Origin: Pseudomonadota bacterium
GTDB taxonomy: Bacteria > Pseudomonadota > Alphaproteobacteria > Micropepsales > Micropepsaceae
Direction of reading: 5' to 3'
DNA length: 12,187 bases
Assembly (NCBI GenBank): GCA_021808875.1
Contig: JAKBAU010000080.1
Coordinates: forward strand, 1 to 12,187
Shown: positions 1-7,807 of the stretch, piece after piece
Layout of the letters: every line of letters begins with the position of its first letter
Position numbering within the stretch: the stretch's first letter is position 1
Made by a program: the position numbers and the translations under genes
Notes under the pieces: generated by a model
The model's database searches: none
Told to the model about the DNA's origin: nothing
Seen by the model: the letters and a program-made list of their open reading frames with translations, nothing else

Positions 1-321
1 CAGCCCGAGCATGTCGGCAATTTCATCGAGACACTCGGCGGTGATGACGGTCGAATCCATGTCGGCGATGAGCAGGCGCTTGCGCCGGTTGGCCTGCGCC
101 AGGACGTTGATGTCGGCGTGGTGGCCTTCCGCCGCGGCGCGGGCCTTGGCAAGGACGGCTTTGGGTTCACCGGCAAAAGCGATATCGAAGGCTTCGTCCT
201 CGAGAAGCCAGTCGATGTCACCGGCAACGCCATGGCTTGCGGCGATCGCACGCAGCGGTCCAGCCAGCTCATCAGCGGTGCGTGCGACGACATTGAGGAC
301 AAAGGCGAATGGCTCTTCCAC
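1..321 (-). CDS. serB: Phosphoserine phosphatase, N-terminal part (cut by window edge)
   Basis: Phosphoserine phosphatase hydrolyses O-phosphoserine to serine, the last step of serine biosynthesis in the cytoplasm. The minus strand gives 107 codons without a stop. They end in the haloacid-dehalogenase motif I DMDSTV (Asp87 and Asp89 of this fragment are the expected nucleophile and general acid), followed by TAECLDEIADMLG, typical of SerB. The preceding ~80 residues match the N-terminal region that proteobacterial SerB carries before the phosphatase domain. The rest of the catalytic domain lies beyond base 1. The start is taken as GTG at 321 because a TGA lies two codons upstream in frame and no ATG follows before the conserved part. 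No good Shine-Dalgarno is visible. The gene is transcribed divergently from miaA. The family call is secure; the start is less so. Confidence 0.93.
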   Translation of the reverse strand, partial: MEEPFAFVLNVVARTADELAGPLRAIAASHGVAGDIDWLLEDEAFDIAFAGEPKAVLAKARAAAEGHHADINVLAQANRRKRLLIADMDSTVITAECLDEIADMLGL

Positions 322-350
322 AGTTCACCGCGCGTCAGCGTTCAAACCCT

Positions 351-377
351 AGGCCGTGTCTCGGGCAGGCACGGCCT
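351..377. repeat. 8-bp inverted repeat in the serB/miaA divergent region
   Basis: AGGCCGTG at 351-358 is repeated in reverse complement at 370-377 with an 11-base loop. It lies 30 bases upstream of the serB start, so it could form a hairpin in the serB 5' leader or be a protein-binding dyad. It has no T-tract on either side, so it is not an obvious terminator. The remainder of 322-517 shows no other clear element apart from the miaA -10-like box. Confidence 0.4.
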
Positions 378-503
378 TGCGCGCGAGGTTTGGCAGAAAA
401 GGCGCAGAGGCTGCAACCATTTTGCCGGAGCAAAGTGCGCTCTTCATCTCAGCCGTTATGGTCGCAGTCCGACTTGAGGCTTCGACCCTGCGCCAAAGAC
501 GAC

Positions 504-509
504 TATAGA
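504..509 (+). promoter_or_regulatory. Candidate -10 box placing the transcript start at the miaA start codon
   Basis: TATAGA at 504-509 ends eight bases before the miaA ATG at 518. A start point 6-8 bases downstream of a -10 box would fall at or immediately before that ATG. No purine-rich Shine-Dalgarno precedes the ATG. The -35 side is weak (TTCGAC at 481-486, 17-base spacer). This suggests, without proving it, a leaderless miaA mRNA. Confidence 0.35.
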
Positions 510-517
510 ACGCTCCC

Positions 518-1441
518 ATGATGCGCCCGGATGCTCCCCTTGCGTTTGATGCCGTACTGTTGGCCGGGCCAACGGCCAGCGGCAAGAGCGCGGCCGCCTT
601 GGCTCTGGCGGAGAGAATTGGTGGGGCGATCATCAATGCCGATTCCATGCAGATCTATCGGGAGCTTGCGACGCTGAGCGCAGCGCCTGGCTCAGACGAC
701 CGGGTCCGCCGCCCGCATCATCTTTTCGGCCATGTCGGGGTCCTCGAGGCCTACTCGGTGGGGCGCTATGTGCAGGAGGCTGGCGCGGCGCTGACCCATG
801 TTCGGGCCGAGGGACACGTGCCGATTTTCTGCGGGGGCACCGGGCTTTATTTCACGGCGTTGGTCGATGGCATCGCCGACATTCCGCAGGTCCCGCCTCG
901 GATTCGCACCGCTGTCGCCAAGGCGCGCGAGGAGCTGGGGCCGGCCCGCTTTCACGCCGAGCTGGTGCGGCGCGATCCAGCCAGTGCCGGTCTCAATCCT
1001 GCCGACACGCAGCGAACGCTGAGGGCCATGGAGGTGCTTGAGGCCAGCGGCGCGCCTCTCAGTTACTGGCAGAGCCGTCCTGCACCAGCCGTGCTTGCCG
1101 GCCTGCGGCTTCAGCGTTTCGTCCTGTCACCGCCGCGCGCCGAGCTCTATCGCCGCATCGATGCGCGCTTTCTGCACATGCTCGAAGAGGGCGCCCTTGA
1201 GGAGGCAAGAGCCCTTGCGGATCTCGACCCGGGTCTTCCGGCGTCCAAGGCCCTGGGACTGCGCCCGCTCAAGGACTATCTGGCCGGTCGCTCCACCCTG
1301 CCGGAGGCGGTTGTCCGCGCCCAGACTGCGACGCGCAACTACGCCAAGCGTCAGCTGACCTGGTTCCGTCAGCGGATGGCGGATTGGAACTGGGTCGATG
1401 ACGGCAACATAATTTTAATAGATTCGCCATCAGATACATGA
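518..1441 (+). CDS. miaA: tRNA dimethylallyltransferase
   Basis: MiaA transfers the dimethylallyl group of DMAPP to N6 of A37 in tRNAs reading UNN codons, giving i6A, which is usually modified further to ms2i6A. The 307-residue product is of normal length. Visible motifs are the P-loop-like GPTASGKS (residues 17-24), DSMQIY (42-47) in the substrate-binding region, GGTGLY (106-111) and the family signature TRNYAKRQLTWFR (272-284) near the C terminus. Two ATGs in tandem (518 and 521) are both possible starts, and neither has a Shine-Dalgarno. The gene stands alone, divergent from serB. Its last bases (from about 1408) are AT-rich and run straight into the ilv promoter, so its 3' end may double as an upstream promoter element. 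The family assignment is secure. Confidence 0.97.
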   Translation: MMRPDAPLAFDAVLLAGPTASGKSAAALALAERIGGAIINADSMQIYRELATLSAAPGSDDRVRRPHHLFGHVGVLEAYSVGRYVQEAGAALTHVRAEGHVPIFCGGTGLYFTALVDGIADIPQVPPRIRTAVAKAREELGPARFHAELVRRDPASAGLNPADTQRTLRAMEVLEASGAPLSYWQSRPAPAVLAGLRLQRFVLSPPRAELYRRIDARFLHMLEEGALEEARALADLDPGLPASKALGLRPLKDYLAGRSTLPEAVVRAQTATRNYAKRQLTWFRQRMADWNWVDDGNIILIDSPSDT

Positions 1442-1447
1442 AATTGC

Positions 1448-1476
1448 TTGACGCCATAGAATTGGAGTTCTAGGTT
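1448..1476 (+). promoter_or_regulatory. Promoter of the ilv leader and ilvBN(C)
   Basis: TTGACG (1448-1453, running TTGACGCC) and TAGGTT (1471-1476) are separated by 17 bases. The -35 is close to ideal for the vegetative sigma factor of alphaproteobacteria (TTGACGSS type). The -10 is weaker, keeping only the CTA core of the GCTANAWC form. The predicted start at about 1483 would leave a short ~19-base leader before the leader-peptide ATG at 1502. The box starts only seven bases after the miaA stop codon. Confidence 0.6.
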
Positions 1477-1489
1477 GCGCCGCAGCAAC

Positions 1490-1573
1490 AGAGGTATCTT
1501 CATGCTGTCGATGGTACTTATTAACGCGCCGCTGGATGGGAGAGGCTGATACCTCTTCCTCACCGGCGGCGTG
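1490..1573 (+). promoter_or_regulatory. ilv leader RNA: alternative stems upstream of the attenuator
   Basis: Three pairings compete. (a) AGAGGTATC 1490-1498 is perfectly complementary to GATACCTCT 1548-1556 and would hide the leader-peptide Shine-Dalgarno. (b) GGGAGAGG 1538-1545 pairs with CCTCTTCC 1552-1559, eight pairs including one G-U. (c) 1525-1535 pairs with 1563-1573, eleven pairs with two G-U, and encloses (b). A ribosome held on the Val-Leu-Ile codons at 1514-1522 would disturb (a) and (c). The antiterminator arm is less clear: 1527-1534 can pair with 1578-1585 (seven of eight) and 1552-1556 with 1579-1583 (five, one G-U). Pairings were found by eye and no folding energy was computed. 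Confidence 0.65.
1502..1549 (+). CDS. ilv operon leader peptide (15 codons)
   Basis: The short ORF reads MLSMVLINAPLDGRG and ends in TGA. It has a well-placed Shine-Dalgarno, AGAGG at 1490-1494, seven bases before the ATG. Codons 5-7 are GTA CTT ATT, one each for valine, leucine and isoleucine, all three end products or feedback effectors of the downstream enzymes, and all AT-ending codons that look uncommon among the genes here. The ORF sits between a promoter and an intrinsic terminator and ahead of ilvB. This is the arrangement of a BCAA attenuator; attenuation of ilvBN has been described in Caulobacter crescentus. The peptide itself probably has no function. An internal ATG at 1511 has no Shine-Dalgarno and is less likely as the start. 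Confidence 0.8.
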   Translation: MLSMVLINAPLDGRG

Positions 1574-1578
1574 CGATC

Positions 1579-1605
1579 AGGGGCGGAGACGCCCCTTTTT
1601 CTTTT
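1579..1605 (+). terminator. Intrinsic terminator acting as the ilv attenuator
   Basis: AGGGGCG (1579-1585), a GAGA loop (1586-1589) and CGCCCCT (1590-1596) form a perfect seven-pair GC-rich stem, followed directly by a T-rich tract, TTTTTCTTTT (1596-1605). It ends 44 bases before ilvB and lies downstream of the leader peptide, so it would stop transcripts before the structural genes unless prevented. It is too far from miaA, and downstream of a separate promoter, to be simply the miaA terminator, although it could serve that role too. Confidence 0.88.
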
Positions 1606-1649
1606 GTCCCCCGTCATCCACCTGCCTCACAGAGTAAGGACCTGAAGTC

Positions 1650-3455
1650 ATGTATGCCGAGACTGCGCGTACCCGTCCCCAGGAGCCGGCTTCTGCCGGT
1701 GCGCTGATCCTGAGCGGGGCAAAGATCGTAATCCGTGCTCTTAAGGAGCAGGGCGTCACGCATATTTTTGGCTATCCGGGCGGCGCAGTATTGCCGATCT
1801 ATGATGCGCTCTTTGAGAGTGAAGGCATTATCCACGTGCTGTGCCGTCACGAGCAGGGCGCGGCCCACGCAGCCGAAGGCTATGCGCGTTCGACCGGAAA
1901 GGCGGGGGTGGTACTTGTGACCTCAGGACCTGGTGCCACCAATGCAGTGACTGGCCTGACCGATGCGCTGATGGATTCGATCCCCGTGGTCATGCTGTCC
2001 GGGCAGGTGGCAAGCCATTTGATCGGCACCGATGCCTTCCAGGAATGCGATACGGTTGGCATCACTCGGCCGTGCACCAAACACAACTGGCTCGTCAAGG
2101 ATGTCAACCTGCTGGCGCGCACCATCCACCAGGCGTTCCAGATTGCAACCAGCGGTCGTCCTGGGCCTGTCGTTGTCGACATTCCCAAGGATGTGCAGGT
2201 TAAGACCGGCACCTACGAAAGCAAGGAGAGCGCCCGTCATCCAGGCATTCGTCCCAAGCTCGAGCCGGAACTTGTCAGCATTGTGCGCGCCGTCGAGATG
2301 ATGGCTGCCGCCAAGAAGCCCGTCTTCTACACCGGTGGCGGGATCATCAATGCGGGCCCGGAAGCCAGCCGCCATCTGCGCGAACTCGTCAAGTTGACGG
2401 GATTTCCGGTGACTTCGACCCTGATGGGGCTGGGTGCGATTTCTGCAACCGATCCCCAATGGCTCGGCATGCTCGGTATGCACGGCACCTTCGAAGCCAA
2501 TCATGCCATGCATGACTGCGATTTGATGGTGTGCATCGGGGCGCGTTTCGATGACCGGGTCACCGGACGGATCGATGCCTTCTCGCCGCATTCGCGCAAA
2601 ATTCACATCGACATCGATGCGTCGCAGATCAACAAGATCGTGCGTGTCGATCTTGCGATCGTGGCCGATGCCGCTCGGGCGCTCAAGGAAATGCTGCACT
2701 TCTGGAAGACGCAGAATCACGCCGTCGATGCCGACGCATTGGCGCAATGGTGGAACCAGATTGAGACCTGGCGGGGCCGGCGCTGCCTTGAGTTCCGGTC
2801 GAGTGCAACCCAGATCAAGCCGCAACTGGCGATTGACCGTCTCTACGCTGCCACCCGCGGACGCGATCTCTATATCACTACGGAAGTGGGCCAGCATCAG
2901 ATGTGGGCGGCGCAGCGCTTTGGCATCGATGGCCCCAATCGCTGGATGACCAGTGGCGGATTGGGTACCATGGGTTATGGACTGCCGGCGGCGATCGGCG
3001 TGCAGGCTGCCCATCCCGAAGCGCTGGTCATCGACATCGCCGGTGAGGCATCGGTACAGATGACGATCCAGGAAATGTCGACCGCCGTGCAGTATAATCT
3101 GCCCATCAAGATTTTCATCCTCAACAATGAGTGGATGGGCATGGTGCGCCAGTGGCAGCAACTGCTCCATGGCGAGCGCTATTCGCAGAGTTATTCAGCG
3201 GCTCTGCCGGACTTCGTCAAGCTCGCCGAGGCCTATGGTTGTGTCGGCCTGCGCTGTACGTCTCCCGATGAGCTTGATGACAAGATCGCGCAGATGCTTG
3301 CCGTCGATGCGCCAGTTCTGTTCGATTGCCGAGTAGATCCCAAGGAGAACGTCTATCCCATGATCCCCTCAGGTGCGGCGCATAATGAGATGATTTTGTC
3401 TGGTGCCGATGAAGATGCACCCACGATTGACGAAGATGGAAAGATGCTGGTGTGA
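1650..3455 (+). CDS. ilvB: Acetolactate (acetohydroxyacid) synthase, large catalytic subunit
   Basis: This thiamine-diphosphate enzyme condenses two pyruvates to 2-acetolactate (valine/leucine branch), or pyruvate with 2-ketobutyrate (isoleucine branch). The 601 residues show the usual three domains: an N-terminal pyrimidine-binding domain (about 15-185) with the catalytic Glu68 in RHEQGAAHAAEGYAR, a central FAD-type domain (about 210-345) containing IGARFDDRVTG, and a C-terminal ThDP-binding domain (about 405-560). The ThDP/metal motif is GEAS (residues 465-468) followed by NN at 492-493, so Glu stands where many family members have Asp (GD). Several alphaproteobacterial enzymes may share this; I could not check. 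A Shine-Dalgarno (AAGGA, 1636-1640) lies nine bases before the ATG. The gene follows the attenuator, and its stop overlaps the ilvN start by one base. Confidence 0.97.
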   Translation: MYAETARTRPQEPASAGALILSGAKIVIRALKEQGVTHIFGYPGGAVLPIYDALFESEGIIHVLCRHEQGAAHAAEGYARSTGKAGVVLVTSGPGATNAVTGLTDALMDSIPVVMLSGQVASHLIGTDAFQECDTVGITRPCTKHNWLVKDVNLLARTIHQAFQIATSGRPGPVVVDIPKDVQVKTGTYESKESARHPGIRPKLEPELVSIVRAVEMMAAAKKPVFYTGGGIINAGPEASRHLRELVKLTGFPVTSTLMGLGAISATDPQWLGMLGMHGTFEANHAMHDCDLMVCIGARFDDRVTGRIDAFSPHSRKIHIDIDASQINKIVRVDLAIVADAARALKEMLHFWKTQNHAVDADALAQWWNQIETWRGRRCLEFRSSATQIKPQLAIDRLYAATRGRDLYITTEVGQHQMWAAQRFGIDGPNRWMTSGGLGTMGYGLPAAIGVQAAHPEALVIDIAGEASVQMTIQEMSTAVQYNLPIKIFILNNEWMGMVRQWQQLLHGERYSQSYSAALPDFVKLAEAYGCVGLRCTSPDELDDKIAQMLAVDAPVLFDCRVDPKENVYPMIPSGAAHNEMILSGADEDAPTIDEDGKMLV

Positions 3456-3970
3456 TGCTGCAGAAGTCTTCCTCCATCGAGCGCCATACCATTGCGGTTC
3501 TGGTCGATAATGAAGCCGGGGTGCTCGCCCGTGTCGTGGGCCTGTTTTCCGGGCGCGGTTACAATATCGAAAGTCTGACCGTCGCTGAAACCGATCATGC
3601 TGCGCGCACCAGCCGGATCACCGTCGTCACCTCCGGGACGCGCCAGGTGATCGAACAGATCGAGGCGCAGCTTGGTCGGCTCGTGTCTGTTCATCGTGTC
3701 GTCAATTGGACCATCGCCAAGCCCGGAATTGAGCGTGAGATGGCACTTGTCAAAGTTTCCGGTCATGGCGAGAAGCGCACTGAGGCGATGCGCATCGCGG
3801 AAATCTTCCGCGCCCGCGTCGTCGACACCACGCTCGCGAGCTTTGTGTTCGAGATCACCGGTCCGCCCGACAAGCTCGATACCTTCATTGACCTGATGCG
3901 CCCGCTGGGCCTCCTCGACATGTCGCGTACCGGAGTGGCTGCGATCGCCCGCGGAGAGGGTGCGATGTGA
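3455..3970 (+). CDS. ilvN: Acetolactate synthase, small regulatory subunit
   Basis: The 171-residue protein is the partner of IlvB; it raises the activity of the large subunit and confers valine feedback inhibition. An N-terminal ACT domain (about residues 10-85) contains HTIAVLVDNEAGVLARV and the glycine-rich turn GRGYNIESL, both characteristic of IlvN/IlvH. The C-terminal half (about 95-165) matches the domain that completes the small subunit. I chose ATG at 3455, which overlaps the ilvB TGA as TGATG and so is probably translationally coupled. A GTG at 3452 in the same frame would add one residue and cannot be excluded. Length and motifs are normal and the assignment is secure. Confidence 0.96.
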   Translation: MLQKSSSIERHTIAVLVDNEAGVLARVVGLFSGRGYNIESLTVAETDHAARTSRITVVTSGTRQVIEQIEAQLGRLVSVHRVVNWTIAKPGIEREMALVKVSGHGEKRTEAMRIAEIFRARVVDTTLASFVFEITGPPDKLDTFIDLMRPLGLLDMSRTGVAAIARGEGAM

Positions 3971-3979
3971 CGGCTTGCG

Positions 3980-4011
3980 TCGTCCGGCTGCTTCCGTCTT
4001 CAGCCGGGCGA
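3980..4011 (+). other. Stem-loop between ilvN and ilvC
   Basis: TCGTCCGGCTG (3980-3990) and CAGCCGGGCGA (4001-4011) form eleven pairs (one G-U) with a ten-base loop, starting ten bases after the ilvN stop. No T-tract follows, so it does not look like an intrinsic terminator. It may stabilise or separate the ilvBN and ilvC parts of one transcript. The rest of the 139-base gap holds the ilvC Shine-Dalgarno and no convincing promoter. Confidence 0.5.
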
Positions 4012-4088
4012 GCAGACGTGATCGGTTGGGACGGGAAAATTTTGTGGTGCCTTCATGCGTGGGCGCGGCCTCAGGCTGTCGGCAGTGA

Positions 4089-5126
<1,038 letters not shown>

Positions 5127-5243
5127 CCTTAAGCGGACAATGCGCCTAATCCGAGTTCGGGCTCTGTGTCCGGTTCGCGAGCCTTGCGGCTGGCGAGCCG
5201 GCACTGCACCCGTTGCCGTCCGCCGTCTTTGGAGGTCATCGAC

Positions 5244-6449
5244 ATGGTGATGCTGGGAACACCCTTGAGCGTAAATGCCACACGGGTGATGCTTCTGGGG
5301 GCGGGCGAGCTTGGCAAGGAAGTCGCGATTGAACTGCAGCGCCTGGGCGTCGAGGTGATCGCGGTGGATCGTTACGCAAACGCACCGGCGCAACAGGTGG
5401 CACACCGGGCTCATGTCATTGACATGACCGATGCAGCCGCGTTGCGGGCTCTTGTGGAACAGGAGCGGCCTCATCTCATCGTTCCGGAAATCGAGGCTAT
5501 TGCCACGGAGGAGTTGCTGCGCATCGAGGCTGATGGCCTTGCCACCGTCATTCCGACGGCCTTTGCCGCACACACCACCATGAACCGCGAGCGGATCCGC
5601 GTCCTGGCAGCCGAGGAGCTAAAGCTGCCGACCTCGCCCTATGCCTTTGTCGCATCCCGCGAGGAGCTCGGAGCAGCGGCCCTCAAGCTGGGTTTCCCAT
5701 GCTTTGTGAAGCCGGTGATGTCGTCCTCCGGAAAGGGCCAGAGCCGACTGCGGACACCCGAGGAGGTTGATGCGGCCTGGCAAACCGCCCTCGATGCGGG
5801 CCGTGTGCGCAGCCCGCGCATGATCGTGGAAGGCGAGGTTGAATTTGATGCCGAGATTACTCTTTTGACCGTGCGCGCGGTCAATGGTGGGCAGATCACG
5901 ACGCAATTCTGCGCCCCTATCGGCCACCGTCAGGTTGCCGGTGACTATGTAGAAAGCTGGCAGCCGCAGGTCTTGTCCGCGCTGGCGCTGGAACGGGCTC
6001 AGGAGATTGCCGGCAAAGTTACCGATGCACTGGGTGGCTTGGGCATCTTTGGTGTCGAAATGTTTGTGAGGGGCGATGAGGTCTGGTTCAGCGAAGTCTC
6101 GCCTCGTCCCCATGACACCGGTCTTGTGACGCTGGTCAGCCAATACCAAAGCGAGTTTGCCCTCCATGCGCGGGCCATACTTGGGCTTCCGGTTTCGCCC
6201 GTTCTGCTCGCCCCTGGCGCCTCAGCGGTCATTTATGGTGGCTGCGATGCTCCGGCGATCAGCTTTGATGGCATCGATGAAGCCCTAACGGTTCCAGACA
6301 GCCAGTTGCGGCTGTTCGGCAAGCCGCAGTCCTATGTCAAACGGCGCATGGGCGTTGCCCTGGCAAGGGGCAGCGATGTTGAAGAGGCCCGTGCGCGGGC
6401 ACTTAGCTGTGCCGCAAAGGTCCGCCCGCATGCCAGCGCCTCACACTGA
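5244..6449 (+). CDS. purT: Formate-dependent phosphoribosylglycinamide formyltransferase
   Basis: PurT formylates GAR to FGAR using formate and ATP, an alternative to the folate-dependent PurN reaction in purine synthesis. The 401-residue product is an ATP-grasp enzyme: N-terminal pre-ATP domain with [17 protein letters not shown] (19-35) and [17 protein letters not shown] (41-57), ATP-grasp region with [14 protein letters not shown] (154-167), [13 protein letters not shown] (196-208), and the metal and substrate segment [14 protein letters not shown] (283-296). I placed the start at ATG 5244 because GGAGG at 5231-5235 lies eight bases upstream; the frame stays open to 5166, but that extension is unlike PurT. 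Another ATG at 5250 is possible. It sits 117 bases downstream of ilvC in the same direction, with no clear terminator or promoter between. The link to BCAA synthesis is probably positional only. Confidence 0.96.
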   Translation: MVMLGTPLSVNATRVMLLGAGELGKEVAIELQRLGVEVIAVDRYANAPAQQVAHRAHVIDMTDAAALRALVEQERPHLIVPEIEAIATEELLRIEADGLATVIPTAFAAHTTMNRERIRVLAAEELKLPTSPYAFVASREELGAAALKLGFPCFVKPVMSSSGKGQSRLRTPEEVDAAWQTALDAGRVRSPRMIVEGEVEFDAEITLLTVRAVNGGQITTQFCAPIGHRQVAGDYVESWQPQVLSALALERAQEIAGKVTDALGGLGIFGVEMFVRGDEVWFSEVSPRPHDTGLVTLVSQYQSEFALHARAILGLPVSPVLLAPGASAVIYGGCDAPAISFDGIDEALTVPDSQLRLFGKPQSYVKRRMGVALARGSDVEEARARALSCAAKVRPHASASH

Positions 6450-6457
6450 GGCTGGCG
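6431..6457. other. Hairpin at the purT / ABC operon convergence
   Basis: GCCTCA (6438-6443) and TGAGGC (6447-6452) form a tight stem around a three-base loop. It is extended by TGCCA (6431-6435) with TGGCG (6453-6457) after a two-base bulge. The purT stop codon is inside the stem. The 30-base gap between the convergent genes includes an A6 run at 6465-6470 but no T-run directly after the stem on either strand. It may be a non-canonical shared 3' end; evidence for termination is weak. Confidence 0.4.
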
Positions 6458-6479
6458 TCTGTCGCAAAAAACCGGTCCG

Positions 6480-7793
6480 TCAGCTGGGGTTTTCCAGGCT
6501 GAAGGTTTCGCGCTCGTCATCATAGGCGAAAAGTTCCGCGAAGCGCGCCCAGCTGACAACGGCACGCAAGGTTTCTTCTGCGGCGTCTTCGGACATGTGA
6601 TCCTCGAGTTCGTCCAGAAAGCGGCTCCAAGGCGCGGTGTGGCTTGTGCGCTCGTCAAGTACGCGCCGGATGTGGGCGGCGAGCGGCACGTTGAGGCTGA
6701 CTGCGCGGGCGAAAATCCGCTTGCGCTCATCGAGTTCGGCGTTGACGAAGCCTTTGCCCAGCTCGGTGAGACGGATATCACCGCCCTCGATTTCTGCCAG
6801 GCGCAGCATCTGCAGGGCCTCGGCCACGGGGAACAGCTCATCGATTTCAAACTGCAGATCGGAGGCGATATCGGGAAGGTCCGCCTTGCCATTATAGGGC
6901 GGAGCCTCGACCGCCTCGAGCAGACCGGAGAGCACATTGGCCGAGACTCGTGGCAGCAAAGTGCCGATTGTTGCAGCTGGCACCCGTTCGGGCAATTTGG
7001 GGCCGCGCTCGCGCCGCGCTGTCATCTCGACATAGATGCGATCGACCAGCGCCAGAAATTTGGGATCGTTGCGGTCACGCGGCTTGGGCAGCTCCACGAT
7101 GATCTCGGTCACGATGCGTCCCGGATTGGTGGAGAAGATCAAGATCCGGTCACACATCAGCACAGCTTCTTCGATGTTGTGCGTGACCAGAATGATGCCC
7201 TTGATGGGGAGCTGACCCTCGCCCCACAGTTCGAGGAGGTCGGTGCGCAGGTTCTCCGCCGTGAGCACGTCCAGCGCCGAGAAGGGCTCATCCATCAAAA
7301 GGATGTTGGGATGCACCACGAGGGCCCGGGCAAAGCCGACACGCTGGCGCATGCCCCCAGAGAGCTCGCGCGGATAAGCGCTTTCATAGCCGTCCAGGCC
7401 AATGAGGTCGATCCCGGCCAGGGCCCGCTGACGGATCTCCTTGGCAGGAAGGGCGAGGGCCTCAAGGCCCAGTTCAACGTTTTCCAGCACCGTCAGCCAG
7501 GGAAAAAGCGCAAAGCTCTGAAACACCATGGCGATGCCACGCGCCGGTCCGCTGACCTTTTGACCAAGATACTGGACATTACCTCCGGTGGGGGTGGACA
7601 GCCCTGCAATCAGGCGCAGAAGTGTCGATTTGCCAGAGCCCGAACGACCAAGGAGGCCTACCAACTCATTGTCGTGCAGGGTCAGGTTGACCCCGTCCAG
7701 GACGAGGAGTTCGGCACCACCTGGACGCGGAAAAGCCTGACGGACACTACGCACATCAAGCAGCGGCGGGGCCTTCATCACGGTGTCGGACAT
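6480..7793 (-). CDS. ABC transporter ATPase, nitrate/sulfonate-type, with extra C-terminal domain
   Basis: This is the energising subunit of an importer in the NitT/TauT (nitrate, sulfonate, taurine, bicarbonate) group. Residues 1-240 form a complete nucleotide-binding domain: Walker A GRSGSGKST (49-57), Q-loop Gln92, signature LSGGM (144-148), Walker B ILLMDEP (164-170) and H-loop His205. The protein is 437 residues long, well beyond the ~260 of a simple TauB/SsuB ATPase. The remaining ~160 residues (about 275-430) resemble the AAA-associated C-terminal domain found on some uncharacterised anion-type transporter ATPases; the segment around 315-360 (FEIDELFPVAEALQMLRLAE) suggests a winged-helix-like or sensory fold. 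A good Shine-Dalgarno (AAGGAG) lies nine bases upstream of the ATG, in the 14-base gap after the permease gene. The substrate is unknown, and no substrate-binding protein lies beside it. Confidence 0.9.
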   Translation of the reverse strand: MSDTVMKAPPLLDVRSVRQAFPRPGGAELLVLDGVNLTLHDNELVGLLGRSGSGKSTLLRLIAGLSTPTGGNVQYLGQKVSGPARGIAMVFQSFALFPWLTVLENVELGLEALALPAKEIRQRALAGIDLIGLDGYESAYPRELSGGMRQRVGFARALVVHPNILLMDEPFSALDVLTAENLRTDLLELWGEGQLPIKGIILVTHNIEEAVLMCDRILIFSTNPGRIVTEIIVELPKPRDRNDPKFLALVDRIYVEMTARRERGPKLPERVPAATIGTLLPRVSANVLSGLLEAVEAPPYNGKADLPDIASDLQFEIDELFPVAEALQMLRLAEIEGGDIRLTELGKGFVNAELDERKRIFARAVSLNVPLAAHIRRVLDERTSHTAPWSRFLDELEDHMSEDAAEETLRAVVSWARFAELFAYDDERETFSLENPS

Positions 7794-7807
7794 GATTGTC
7801 GGCTCCT

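Noticed and set aside
1438..1473. An 11-codon frame (MKLLDAIELEF) overlapping the miaA stop, with TTG, CTT and ATA codons, as an extra leader peptide.
   Set aside because: It lies upstream of and across the likely promoter, ends at the -10 box and has no Shine-Dalgarno; the better leader ORF is at 1502-1549.
518..1605. A direct regulatory link between MiaA and the two attenuators, since miaA mutants affect attenuation of some E. coli operons.
   Set aside because: MiaA modifies tRNAs reading UNN codons. The control codons here (GTA, CTT, ATT, CTC, ATC) are not UNN, so tRNA modification would not act on the stall codons themselves.
1923..3170. Long minus-strand open frame (415 codons) opposite ilvB.
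   Set aside because: It mirrors the codon structure of ilvB, shows no recognisable domain and has no ribosome-binding site; typical antisense shadow in GC-rich coding DNA.
5166..5243. N-terminal extension of PurT from GTG 5166.
   Set aside because: The added 26 residues are basic and unlike PurT, while a strong Shine-Dalgarno points to ATG 5244.
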